Shown: piece by piece, positions 46,612-55,428 of the stretch
Numbering within the stretch: position 1 is the first letter of the stretch
How the letters are laid out: each line of letters starts with the position of its first letter
Assembly: GCA_963707555.1 (NCBI GenBank)
Contig: CAVPQM010000002.1
Span: forward strand, 1-64,000
DNA length: 64,000 bases
DNA from: JAFAFN01 sp963707555
Lineage (GTDB): Bacteria > Actinomycetota > Acidimicrobiia > Acidimicrobiales > Microtrichaceae
Direction: 5' to 3'
Program-made: the position numbers and the translations under genes
The notes under the pieces: model-generated
Databases searched by the model: none
Told to the model about the DNA's origin: nothing
The model's input: only the letters and a program-made list of their open reading frames with translations

Positions 46612-48186
46612 TCAGCGGCGGGACCGGGCGGCGCGGCGCTGTGCGGTGAGCGCCTCGGCCGGTTCGATCGCGCACAGCAGCGCCTTGGCCTTGTTGCGCG
46701 TCTCGAGCTCCTCGTCGGCCGGCACGGAGTCGGCGACCACTCCGGCGCCCGCCTGGACCGACGCTCGACGGCGCCCGTCGGGACCGGGCGGGTCGACGAC
46801 CATGGTCCGGATCGCGATCGCGGTGTCGATGCGACCGCTGAAGTCGACGTACCCGACGACACCGGCGTACGGGCCACGGCGCACCGGTTCGAGCTCGTCG
46901 ATGATCTCCATCGCCCGCACCTTCGGCGCGCCCGACACGGTGCCCGCCGGCAGCGTCGCCCTCAGCACGTCGATCGGGGTGCGCCCCTGGGCCAGCTCGC
47001 CCGACACCTGCGAGGTGAGGTGCATGACGTGGCTGTAGCGCTCCAGCGTCATCAGCTCGTCGACGCCGCACGTGCCGAACTCCACGACCCGGCCGACGTC
47101 GTTGCGGGCCAGGTCGACCAACATGATGTGCTCGGCGCGTTCCTTGGGGTGCTCCATGAGCTCGGCGGCGAGCTGGCGGTCGTGCTCGTCGGTCCGACCT
47201 CGGAAGCGGGTGCCGGCGATCGGCCGGGAGATGACCCGGTCGTCGATGAGCTGCACCATCGGCTCGGGCGAGCAGCCCACCAGGGTCACCTCGTCCTCAC
47301 GCACGTAGTACATGTACGGGCTCGGGTTGATCCGCCGCAGCACCCGGTAGACGTCGAGCGGGTCGGCGTCGATGTCGACGTCGAAGCGCTGCGACAGCAC
47401 GACCTGGAAGATGTCGCCCGAGAGGATGTACTCCTTCGCGGCGCTCACCGCGGCCTCGTACATGCCGGGCCCCATGGTCGACTCGACGTCGGGGACCTGG
47501 CCGGCGACGGGTGCCTCGACGAGCGGCTCGTCGAGCGGCTGCGCGCCATCGGCCGCCATCTGGTCGAGCGCGGCGAGCGCCCGGTCGTACTCGGCGTCGA
47601 TCGCCGCGTCGTCGGCGCCCTCGTCGACGAAGCCACTGACGATGAGCGTGGCGTGCTGGCTCCAGTGGTCGTACGCCGCGAGCTCTCCGATGACCGACAG
47701 CACGGCATCGGGCCATCCGCGGTCGTCGTCGGGCGCGTCGGGCAAGCGCTCGACCTCACGCACGACGTCGTAGCCCAGGTAGCCGATGACCCCGGAGTGC
47801 AGCGGCGGCAGCTCGTCGCCGCCGGGACCGAGCTGGTCGAGCGACGGCGCCCGGTAGTGCTCGACGAGGCCTTCGAGGGTGTCGAGCACGCCGGCACCGT
47901 CGGCCAGGTCGACCGGCAGCTCGCCGGTCACCGTCACGACGCCGTGGCGCGACACGATCTTCGCCTTGGGGTCACGGCCCACGAACGACCAGCGGCTCCA
48001 CCGGCCGCCGTGGTCGACCGACTCGAGCAGGAACCCGGGGCGGCCCTCGGCGTCGTCGCCGCAGAGTCGGCTGAACGCCGCGACGGGCGTGGTCATGTCG
48101 GCGAGCAGGGTGCGCCAGACGGGAACGACCCGGTGGGTCCTCGCCAGTCGCCGGAACGTCTCGCGATCGGGCTTCGCCGTGCTCAT
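46612..48186 (-). CDS. trpE: Anthranilate synthase component I
   Basis: An intact 524-residue chorismate-using enzyme. The N-terminal part contains LLESVDHGGRWSRWSFVG (the LLES-type Trp-feedback region). The C-terminal catalytic part has SGDIFQVVLSQRF, NPSPYMYYVREDEVTLVGCS, PIAGTRFRGRTDEHD, DLARNDVGRV, THRATLPAGTVSGAPK-like LPAGTVSGAPKVRAMEI, and GVVGYVDFSGRIDTAIAIRT. The start ATG 48186 overlaps the hisI stop (ATGA). No trpG is adjacent. Confidence 0.96.
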   Translation of the reverse strand: MSTAKPDRETFRRLARTHRVVPVWRTLLADMTTPVAAFSRLCGDDAEGRPGFLLESVDHGGRWSRWSFVGRDPKAKIVSRHGVVTVTGELPVDLADGAGVLDTLEGLVEHYRAPSLDQLGPGGDELPPLHSGVIGYLGYDVVREVERLPDAPDDDRGWPDAVLSVIGELAAYDHWSQHATLIVSGFVDEGADDAAIDAEYDRALAALDQMAADGAQPLDEPLVEAPVAGQVPDVESTMGPGMYEAAVSAAKEYILSGDIFQVVLSQRFDVDIDADPLDVYRVLRRINPSPYMYYVREDEVTLVGCSPEPMVQLIDDRVISRPIAGTRFRGRTDEHDRQLAAELMEHPKERAEHIMLVDLARNDVGRVVEFGTCGVDELMTLERYSHVMHLTSQVSGELAQGRTPIDVLRATLPAGTVSGAPKVRAMEIIDELEPVRRGPYAGVVGYVDFSGRIDTAIAIRTMVVDPPGPDGRRRASVQAGAGVVADSVPADEELETRNKAKALLCAIEPAEALTAQRRAARSRR

Positions 48187-48548
48187 GCTCCGAAGTCTCG
48201 GAAGAAGCAGCTGTAGGCGCCGGTGTGGCAGGCGCCGTTGCCCTCCTGTTCGACCTGGAACAGCAGCGTGTCGCCGTCGCAGTCGTAGCTGGCTGTGCGG
48301 ATGAACTGACGGTCCCCGGACGTGTCGCCCTTGCGCCACACCTCGGAGCGCGAGCGGGACCAGAACACCGTGCGCCCCTGCTCCAGGCTCATGCGCAGCG
48401 TCTCGGCGTTCATCCACGCCATCATCAGCACGGCCTTGGTCTCGACGTCCTGCACGATGGCGGGCACCAGGCCGTCCTCGTTGTAGACGACGAGGTCGAG
48501 CTCGTCGGTCCGGATCGGGATCGGAGTGACGGCAGGGGCTTCGGACAT
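48183..48548 (-). CDS. hisI: Phosphoribosyl-AMP cyclohydrolase
   Basis: A 121-residue HisI: LVPAIVQDVETKAVLMMAWM, FWSRSRSEVWRKGDTSGD, the zinc-ligand cysteines in SYDCDGDTLLF and GACHTGAYSCFF. It opens the ring of PR-AMP in histidine synthesis. Its stop overlaps trpE by 4 bp, tying histidine and tryptophan genes together. It is separated from hisF by a block of four unrelated genes. Confidence 0.95.
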   Translation of the reverse strand: MSEAPAVTPIPIRTDELDLVVYNEDGLVPAIVQDVETKAVLMMAWMNAETLRMSLEQGRTVFWSRSRSEVWRKGDTSGDRQFIRTASYDCDGDTLLFQVEQEGNGACHTGAYSCFFRDFGA

Positions 48549-48627
48549 GGCCTCATCGTAGGAGTGCGGAGGAGGCCGGCCGAAACGGGAATCGGCGGCG
48601 GGACGTTGAACCGGGTGAGCGGCCGGC

Positions 48628-49048
48628 TCAGAGGTACAGGCCGGTGTGGCCCTCCTCGAGCCGCTCGGCCGCGACCGCGTGGATGTCCCGCTCGCGCAGG
48701 ATGATGAACATCTCGACGCGGACCTCGACCTCGTAGACGTCCTCCGGGTTGAAGAGCACCCGGTCGCCCTCCTGCACGGCACGGACGTTCGGCCCGACGG
48801 CGCGCACCTCGGCCCACGACAGGCGCTTGCCCATCTGTGCGGTCGCGGGGATCAGGATGCCGCCGCTGGAGCGGCGCTCCTCGTCGGCGGTGTCGAGCTT
48901 CACCAGCAGCCGGTCGTTGAGCATCCGCACCGGCAGCTTGTCGTGTCGGCCCATCTGCCCCTGGTGACGCGGCTCGGCCGCGGTAGCGGCCGCGGCGCTC
49001 TCGGTTGCCGCACTCGTGGTCCGCGGTGTCGTCGGCGGTCTCGGTCAT
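48628..49048 (-). CDS. Divergent GroES/Cpn10-like protein (one frameshift)
   Basis: The core (48954-48628) reads as a chaperonin-10 barrel: MLNDRLLVKLDTADEERRSS, a mobile-loop-like GGILIPATA, VRAVGPN, GDRVLFNPEDVYEV and LILRERD-like IILRERDIHAVA. An extra base near 49012 hides an Ala/Glu-rich N-terminus from ATG 49048. It lacks a neighbouring groEL and has a C-terminal extension (ERLEEGHTGLYL). It may be a paralogue with a private client. The start overlaps the preceding stop by one base (TGATG). Confidence 0.8.
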
Positions 49049-49983
49049 CAGTAGCTCCCGGTGTGCGAGAGCACCTCGCCGGCGATCAGGTCGAGGTGCT
49101 CCAGGTCGTCCATGTCGAGGACCTGCAGGTAGATCCGTGAGATGCCCGCGGCGGCGAACCGCGACAGTCGGTCGAGCAGCTCTGCGGGGGTGCCCGCCAG
49201 CCCGTTCTCACGCAGCTCCGACGGCTCACGGCCGATGGCCGCGGCACGGCGTGCGATCTCGGCCTCGTCGGTGCCGCAGCACACGACCTGCGCAGCGGAC
49301 CGCAGCACCGTCGACGGATCGCGATTGATGGCGCCACAGGCGGCGTTGATGCCCTGCTGCAGGTCGGTGGTCACCTCGACCGACGCGAACGGCACGTTGA
49401 ACTCCGCGGCGAAGCGGGCGACGAGGTCCGGGGTGCGCTTGGGCCCGAACCCGCCGATGATGATCGGGGGCAGGTCCTGCGTGGGCTTCGGCAGGGCGGG
49501 TGAGTCGACCACGGGCCACCAACGGCCGTCGTGGGACCACGTCTCGCCGACCGGCGTCGACCACAGACCGGTGACGACCTGCAGCTGCTCCTCGAGCCGG
49601 TCGAAGCGCTCGCCGAGCGGCTGGTACGGGATGCCGTAGGCGGTGTGCTCCTGGTCGTACCAGCCGGCGCCCAGGCCGAGCTCGACCCGGCCGCCCGACA
49701 TCTGGTCGACCTGCGCGACCGACACCGCCAACATGCCGGGGTGGCGGAACGTCGCCGAGGTCACCAACGTGCCGAGCCGGATGGTCGAGGTCTCCCGGGC
49801 GATCGCACCGAGGGTCACCCACGAGTCGGTCGGGCCGGGCAGGCCGGACATGTCGCCCATCTTCAGCAGGTGGTCGGAACGGAAGAAGGCATCGAAGCCG
49901 AGGGACTCGGCACGCTGGGCGACCGCGAGCTGCTGGTCGTAGGTCGCTCCCTGTTGCGGTTCGACGAAGATGCGCAGATCCAT
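49048..49983 (-). CDS. LLM-class F420-dependent oxidoreductase
   Basis: An intact 311-residue luciferase-like protein: ESLGFDAFFRSDHLLKMGD, LGTLVTSATFRHPGMLAVS, QVDQMSGGRVELGLGAGWY, LPPIIIGGFGPKRTPDLVAR and a final ISRIYLQVLDMDDLEHLDLI. It matches the TIGR03560-type F420-dependent group as I remember it. The substrate is unknown. It is translationally joined to the GroES-like gene. Confidence 0.88.
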   Translation of the reverse strand: MDLRIFVEPQQGATYDQQLAVAQRAESLGFDAFFRSDHLLKMGDMSGLPGPTDSWVTLGAIARETSTIRLGTLVTSATFRHPGMLAVSVAQVDQMSGGRVELGLGAGWYDQEHTAYGIPYQPLGERFDRLEEQLQVVTGLWSTPVGETWSHDGRWWPVVDSPALPKPTQDLPPIIIGGFGPKRTPDLVARFAAEFNVPFASVEVTTDLQQGINAACGAINRDPSTVLRSAAQVVCCGTDEAEIARRAAAIGREPSELRENGLAGTPAELLDRLSRFAAAGISRIYLQVLDMDDLEHLDLIAGEVLSHTGSY

Positions 49984-50098
49984 CGGTGGAGGGGTCCTTC
50001 CGGTCGGTCGCCCCGAACCTACCCCGGTCGCCGACCACCCTCGTCCCGCGGCCACACCCTTGTCCCGCCCGGCTGCGCACCCCTACGGTCCTGCGCCC

Positions 50099-50857
50099 GT
50101 GTCGACCGTCGTCTTCGTGCATGCGCATCCCGACGACGAGGCGATCTTCAGCGGCGGCACGATGCTGGCGCTGGCCGAGGCCGGCCACCGCGTGGTGCTG
50201 GTCGTCGCGACCGGCGGCGAGCTCGGGCTGGTGCACGACGACTCCTCACCGCTCGCGCTGCACCGGCGCAACGAGCTCGAGGTCGCCGCGTCGATGTTGC
50301 AGGTCGACGCGCTGCACCTGCTCGGCTTCGCCGACTCCGGGATGCTCGGCGACCCGGCGAACGACGCCCCCGGCTCGTTCTGGTCGGCGCCCGTCCACAC
50401 CGCCGCCGCACAGCTCGCCGCGATCCTCGGCGACGAAGGCGCCGACGCGATCGCCGTGTACGACGACCACGGTATCTACGGGCATCCCGATCACGTCCAG
50501 GGTCACCGGGTCGGGCTGGCCGCCGCCGAGATCGCCGGCGTCGAGTGCCGCTACGAGATGACCGTCGACCGCGAATACCTGCACTTCGTCGAGACGCACC
50601 TGGTCGAGGACGCCGCACTCGCCGGGGACCTGGGCCTGGCCGGGTCCCTCATCGGCAGCGCGTCGGTCGAGGTCGACCTCACCGTCGACGTGCACCGCCA
50701 CGTCGCGGCCAAGCGGGCGGCGATGGCCGCGCACGTCAGCCAGCTGCCCGAGCACGCCCCGGTGTTCGGCCTGGACGACGCCGGCTTCGCCGAGGTCTAC
50801 GGCTGGGAGTGGTACCTGCGCCGCGGCCCCCGAGGCCCCCTCGACGACCTCCCCTGA
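50099..50857 (+). CDS. PIG-L/LmbE-family deacetylase
   Basis: A 252-residue zinc deacetylase. The metal site is HAHPDDEAIFSGG (AHPDDE) with the distal YGHPDHVQGHRVG. The family includes MshB and Mca of mycothiol metabolism and LmbE-like glycan deacetylases. Since a mycothiol synthase-like gene is also in the window, a mycothiol role is possible but not shown. It starts at GTG 50099 and is the only plus-strand gene in this part of the his-trp region. Confidence 0.85.
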   Translation: MSTVVFVHAHPDDEAIFSGGTMLALAEAGHRVVLVVATGGELGLVHDDSSPLALHRRNELEVAASMLQVDALHLLGFADSGMLGDPANDAPGSFWSAPVHTAAAQLAAILGDEGADAIAVYDDHGIYGHPDHVQGHRVGLAAAEIAGVECRYEMTVDREYLHFVETHLVEDAALAGDLGLAGSLIGSASVEVDLTVDVHRHVAAKRAAMAAHVSQLPEHAPVFGLDDAGFAEVYGWEWYLRRGPRGPLDDLP

Positions 50858-50885
50858 GCCCCTCATGTCGAAATCCGCTCTGAAA

Positions 50886-50903
50886 TCGGGGTGATCACCC
50901 CGA
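50886..50903. repeat. Perfect 18-bp palindrome
   Basis: TCGGGGTGATCACCCCGA is self-complementary. It lies between convergent genes (PIG-L and the membrane protein) and may be a terminator core. A related sequence sits upstream of the membrane-protein gene (see findings). Confidence 0.75.
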
Positions 50904-50927
50904 AACGGAGTCGGAGATGCCGAGACC

Positions 50928-52185
50928 TCAGGCCCGTGCGCGCCAGCGCTCGTTCCGCGCCTTGAAGCGAGACTCGACGACCCTCACCCAACCCGGAGAA
51001 CCAGGAACCCACAGCACGAGTTCCCTCCCGGACCCGGCCACCAGGCAGGACGGTTCGTAGTCGAACAGCGTCGTGTCGTCTCCCCACGGCGGGATGCGGG
51101 CACTCGTCACGCGGTACTTCCGTGGCCCTTGACCGACGAAGTACACCCAGAAGTACTCGCGTCCGAAGAACTCCAGCCAGTACGTGGGAAGCAGTGCCCT
51201 CAACGGGAACCAGGCGCGGGCCGACTCCGCCCGATGGCTGACCGATGCCGCCTCGAACGGTGACCGCCGGAGCACTCGCATGGCTCGCAGGTGCCGACGG
51301 GTCGGTCCGGCGAGCACCAAGAGTCCGGTAACGGTGGCAATCGCTGCCACAGAGCCGATCACGTCGTCGTCGCGGGACGAGCGCCTCCCCTTGGAGCTTG
51401 GTCTCCCCGGAGTCGGGGTCGTGGAGCAGCACCACCTGTTCACCGACCGCGTACGTGCGCTCCACCTCCTGGACGAATCGAACGTCCGTGTCACCATGGG
51501 TCGCGACCACTTCGACCCTGTCGAACCCGTCGGCGTCGGGACCGAACGAGGTCACCGTTCCGGCGAGCGGCTCTCCGTGCTCATCGAGCCTGGTCGCACG
51601 CTCGACCCAGACCCCGATCGCGACAGCAGCGACGACTCCGAAGACGAGGACCACGCACCATGCCAGCGCGAGCCATCGGTTGGAGCGTCGGATCACCGAG
51701 CGGATCTCCGGGTCCCTGGACGCCGGCATCGATGGATCCGGCGCCAGCGCTCGGCGAGTCACTGCCGGCGTCGACGCCTCATCCAGTTCTGACGAGAGCA
51801 GGTCGACGATCACATCCTGGACGAGCCGCCGCAGGTTCGTCGCTCCACCGGGAGCGATGCGACCCAACCGAACAGCAAGCGGACAACGGGCGAGTTCTAT
51901 GCGCACGTCGACGACGGTCGAGCGCGCATCGTCGACCGACTCCAGCTCGATCACGGCGGTGCCGCCGAAGGGGCCGTCGTCGAAGTCGACCCGGTAGATC
52001 GCCGGACCGACCTGATGCACATCCAGGGCGAAGTGCTCGTCAGCGTGCTCGTCGGGGCGCTTGACGTCGAGCGACGAGCGGTCGACGTCTTCTCGCTCGG
52101 CGGGCCGTTCGTCGAGCCTGCGGATCCGTCGGGCGACCTCGTCGAGTGGCGCATCGACGTGAGCACCGACCTCGATCACCACCAT
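50928..52185 (-). CDS. SRPBCC-like/membrane protein, unknown function (one frameshift)
   Basis: About 418 residues from ATG 52185. The N-terminal 150 residues resemble an SRPBCC/START-like domain (VVIEVGAHVDAPLDEVARRI, then FGGTAVIELESVDD). A membrane helix follows (ALAWCVVLVFGVVAAVAIGV), then a DUF3592-like beta region (AGTVTSFGPDADGFDRVEVV), a second membrane helix after the frameshift near 51385, and an aromatic C-terminal domain (PTYWLEFFGREYFWVYFVG). I do not recognise the full architecture. A LexA-type box lies 124 bp upstream. Confidence 0.65.
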
Positions 52186-52280
52186 CGAACCCCTCCCTCG
52201 CCCATCCGCCCGCACATTCTCGGGCTTCCGGCCCGGATATCGGATGATCACCCCCAAACCGGAGGGAATTTCGGGAGGGG

Positions 52281-52323
52281 GTGGACAACGGTCGGACATC
52301 TGCTACGGTCGAACATGTGTTCG
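52281..52323. promoter_or_regulatory. LexA-type SOS box with plus-strand promoter-like elements
   Basis: TCGAACATGTGTTCG (52309-52323) fits the actinobacterial LexA consensus CGAAC-N4-GTTCG exactly. Just upstream on the plus strand, TGGACA and TACGGT (52304-52309) are spaced 16 bp apart like a sigma-A promoter. An ATG at 52315 would sit at the predicted transcription start. No recognisable SOS gene follows on the plus strand, where hisF lies antisense. In the other direction the first gene starts at 52185. Apart from this, 52186-52430 shows no gene. Confidence 0.65.
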
Positions 52324-52430
52324 CCCTGCGGAGCTGCTGCCGCCTCCGCCGGTCGACCGGACCGCGATCCCGGTGGCGATGGGGCCATCTGGGGTCGCGG
52401 TCCGCTCTCGCCCTGCTCTGTGCCCCGCGC

Positions 52431-53206
52431 TCAGTCCCGCACCGGGCGCACGTCGACCCCAGCGGCGGCCAGCGCGGCCTTGGCGTCGCCGACGGTGTAC
52501 TCACCGAAGTGGAAGATCGACGCGGCCAGCACGGCGTCGGCCCGGGCGATCGTGATGCCGTCGACCAGGTGCTGCAGGTTGCCGACGCCACCGGACGCGA
52601 TGACCGGCACGTTGCAGGCGTCGACGACCGCTCGGGTCAGCGCGAGCTCGAAGCCGTCCCTGGTGCCGTCCCGGTCCATCGAGGTGAGCAGGATCTCTCC
52701 CGCTCCGAGCTCGGCGGCCCGTGCTGCCCACTCGACCGCGTCGAGGCCCACCGGGGTGCGTCCACCGTGGGTGAACACCTCCCAGCCGGACGCCGCCGTC
52801 GCTACGACCCCTGGCGTCGATCGCGACCACGACGCACTGCGCGCCGAACTCGTCCGGCGATCTCGGCGATGACCTCGGGCCGGTCGACCGCTGCGGTGTT
52901 CACACCGACCTTGTCGGCACCGGCACGCAGCAGGCGACGGGCGTCCTCGACGGTGCGCACGCCGCCGCCGACGGTGAAGGGGATGAAGACCTCTTCGGCG
53001 GTGCGGCGGACGACGTCGAGGATGGTGTCGCGGGCGTCCGACGAGGCGGTGATGTCGAGGAAGATCAGCTCGTCGGCACCTTCGACGTCGTAGCGGGCGG
53101 CGAGCTCGACGGGGTCACCCGCGTCACGCAGCTCGACGAAATTGACGCCCTTGACGACGCGCCCGGCGTCGACGTCGAGGCACGGGATCACACGAGCGGT
53201 CCTCAT
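52431..53206 (-). CDS. hisF: Imidazole glycerol phosphate synthase cyclase subunit (two frameshifts)
   Basis: About 258 residues. HisF features: RVIPCLDVDAGRVVKGVNF (catalytic Asp), FIPFTVGGGVRTVEDARRLL, GADKVGVNTAAV, the catalytic-Asp loop SMDRDGTRDGFELAL, and VIASGGVGNLQHLVDGI. Two extra bases near 52856 and 52815 hide GAQCVVVAIDAR and ASGWEVFTHGG. The start ATG overlaps the hisA stop (ATGA). Confidence 0.94.
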
Positions 53207-53942
53207 GCGGCCCCACCACCCCGGCAGGCGGCGACGGCGTCGGCGACGGAGAACTTGCCCTCGTAGATCGCACGACCCGTGATCGCACCTTCGAGGGTGC
53301 GGCCCGGCGGCGGTGACCGCGGGAGAGCGCCGTCGAGATCCGCGAGCGTCCCGATGCCGCCCGAGGCGATCACGGGGATGATGTCGCCTCGACGACCTCA
53401 GTCAGTCCCACCAGGTCCGGCCCTTCGAGCGTGCCGTCACGGCTGATCTCGGTCACGACCAGCGCGGCGACGCCGGCGTCCTCGAACGCCCGGGCCAGGT
53501 CGAGCAGGTCGGTGCCCGAGCCCTCGAGCCAGCCGCGGACCGCGACGTCACGACCGCGGGCATCGAGCCCGACGGCGACGGGATGGCGTGCCGCGAGGCG
53601 TCGGACGAACTCAGGATCCTCGAGCGCCGCGGTGCCGACCACGACCCGGGCCACTCCCGCCTCGAAGAGCGCCTCGGCGGCCGCGTCGTCGCGCACGCCG
53701 CCGCCGGTCTGGACCGGCACCGACACGCCCGCGGCGATCGCGGCGACGACCTCACGGTTCACGGGGTCGCCGCTGCGGGCCGCGTCGAGGTCGACGACGT
53801 GGATCCACGGCGCGCCCTCGGCCTCGAAGGCCTGCGCCTGGGCGACGGGGTCGTCGCCGTAGACGGTCTCCTGGGCGTAGTCACCCTGGTAGAGCCGCAC
53901 GCACTTGCCGCCGCGCAGGTCGATCGCGGGGTACAGGTCCAT
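53203..53942 (-). CDS. hisA: ProFAR isomerase (one frameshift)
   Basis: About 246 residues. LYPAIDLRGGKCVRLYQGDY (catalytic Asp), HVVDLDAARSGDPVN, VPVQTGGGVRDD, VVVGTAALEDP and TEISRDGTLEGPDLVGL are HisA. A shift near 53388 separates the end, which then reads DIIPVIASGGIGTLADLDGA and EGKFSVADAVAACRGGGAA to TGA at 53203. It converts ProFAR to PRFAR. Actinobacterial versions can be bifunctional with TrpF (PriA), but a separate trpF is present here. Confidence 0.93.
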
Positions 53943-54008
53943 CAGTCGTCTCTCTCCATCAGTCGTTCGCGCTCCAGTCGCGCTGTCAGTTCGCGCTCAG
54001 GTCCTCGG

Positions 54009-54677
54009 TCATCGAGAGCGCGGGATCGGCGTCGGCGCGGCGGCGAGCTCGACGAAGTTCCGCAGGACCGCGAGGCCACCGCGTCCCGACTTCTCCGGGT
54101 GGAACTGGGTCGCCATCACCGACGCCGCGCTGCGCGGCAGCGGTGACCGGGCCGCCGTAGTCGACCGTCGCGATGACGTCGTCGGTCGCCTCGGCAGCGA
54201 AGGAGTGCACGAAGTACATCCACGGCCGCTCGCCGAGCCCGTCGAGCAGCGGCGACGGCCGACACGACGTCGAGTCGGTTCCACTGCATCTGCGGGTGCT
54301 TCACGTCGTCGGGCAGGCGGCGCACCACGCCGCGGCAGCACGCCGAGCCCGTCGACGCCCGGGCGACTCCTCGGAGCCGTCGTAGAGCAGCTGCATGCCG
54401 ACGCAGATGCCCAGGAACGGTCGACCGGATGCCGATCGCGTCGAGGGCGACCCGGTCGAGTCCGGTGTCGGCCAGCGCCTGCACGGCAGCGACCGAACGC
54501 GCCGACACCCGGCAGCACGACGGCGTCCGCGGCCTCGATGACGGCGGGGTCGGCGGTCAGCGTCGCGTCGGCGCCGACGTGTTCGAGCGCCTTCTGCGCC
54601 GAGCGCAGGTTGCCGATGCCGTAGTCGAGGACCGCGAGGCGTGGTGGTCGATCGGTCCCGGAGCCGCTCGGGCTCAC
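54009..54677 (-). CDS. hisH: Imidazole glycerol phosphate synthase glutamine amidotransferase (several frameshifts)
   Basis: HisH pieces lie in all three frames: LAVLDYGIGNLRSAQKALEH, VVLPGVGAFG, the nucleophile-Cys segment GICVGMQLLYDG, then FVHSFAAEATDDVIATVDYG and the catalytic QFHPEKSGRGGLAVLRNFV. About five single-base shifts occur in 0.7 kb. HisH supplies ammonia to HisF. The start GTG 54677 overlaps the hisB stop (GTGA). Confidence 0.9.
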   Translation of the reverse strand: MSPSGSGTDRPPRLAVLDYGIGNLRSAQKALEHVGADATLTADPAVIEAADAVVLPGVGAFGRCRAGAGRHRTRPGRPRRDRHPVDRSWASASACSCSTTAPRSRPGVDGLGVLPRRGAPPARRREAPADAVEPTRRRVGRRRCSTGSASGRGCTSCTPSLPRRPTTSSRRSTTAARSPLPRSAASVMATQFHPEKSGRGGLAVLRNFVELAAAPTPIPRSR

Positions 54678-55321
54678 AGCACGCCCTTGGTCGAGGGCAT
54701 CTGGTCGCTCTCGAGCTTCACCGCTTCGCGCAGGGCGCGGGCGAAGGCCTTCACCGAGGCCTCGATGATGTGATGCGTGTTGCGGCCGCGCACCAGCGTC
54801 AGGTGCAGCGTGATGCCCGAGGACATGACGATCGCCCGCCAGAACTCCTCCATCAGCTGCGGGTCGAACGGCGGGTCACCCAGGATCTTCTCGCCGGGCG
54901 GGTCGATCTCGTAGTGCAGGTACGGCCGGCCGGAGAGGTCGAGCACCGCTTCGACGACCGCTTCGTCGAGCGGCACCCGGATCGACGCGAAGCGACGCAC
55001 GCCACGCTTGTCGCCGAGGGCGTCGCGCAGGACCGCACCCAGCAGGATGCCGGTGTCCTCGACGGTGTGGTGCGAGTCGATCTGGATGTCGCCGGTGGCC
55101 TTGACCGTCAGGTCCATGCCGGCGTGGCGGCCGACCTGGTCGAGCATGTGGTCGAAGAACGGCAGTCCGGTCGAGCAGTCGGTCCGGCCTGTGCCGTCGA
55201 CCGAGAGCTCGATGGAGATGTCGGTCTCCTTGGTGGTCCTGGAATCCGACGAGGTCCGCTCGACGCGGGATCCGTCCGGGGCGTTGGCTGTTCCGTCCAC
55301 AGCTGGGTCGTTGGCACTCAC
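54674..55321 (-). CDS. hisB: Imidazoleglycerol-phosphate dehydratase
   Basis: An intact 215-residue monofunctional dehydratase. It has the metal-binding repeats DSHHTVEDTGILLG and NTHHIIEASVKAFARAL, with FFDHMLDQVGRHAGMDL between. It starts at GTG 55321 (VSANDPAVD). It is the first gene of the hisB-H-A-F group; hisC, normally next to it, lies 3.5 kb away across an inserted block. Confidence 0.95.
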   Translation of the reverse strand: MSANDPAVDGTANAPDGSRVERTSSDSRTTKETDISIELSVDGTGRTDCSTGLPFFDHMLDQVGRHAGMDLTVKATGDIQIDSHHTVEDTGILLGAVLRDALGDKRGVRRFASIRVPLDEAVVEAVLDLSGRPYLHYEIDPPGEKILGDPPFDPQLMEEFWRAIVMSSGITLHLTLVRGRNTHHIIEASVKAFARALREAVKLESDQMPSTKGVL

Positions 55322-55428
55322 GCCTCCAGCGTCGCACACCGGACCGACGACCACGCAGTCGGTAACGACCGGGCCGCTGGCCGTGCGCGACGCGACCGCT
55401 CACGCCGTCCGCGGGTCGGTCCTGTTGC

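Noticed and set aside
46102..48216. 704-residue plus-strand frame opposite trpE and ygfZ
   Set aside because: It is antisense to trpE, which is intact and motif-complete.
52318..52872. Possible leaderless SOS protein starting MCSPCGAAAASAG on the plus strand
   Set aside because: The promoter and LexA box make it tempting, but the frame soon runs antisense through hisF and has low-complexity composition. It is kept only as a regulatory finding.
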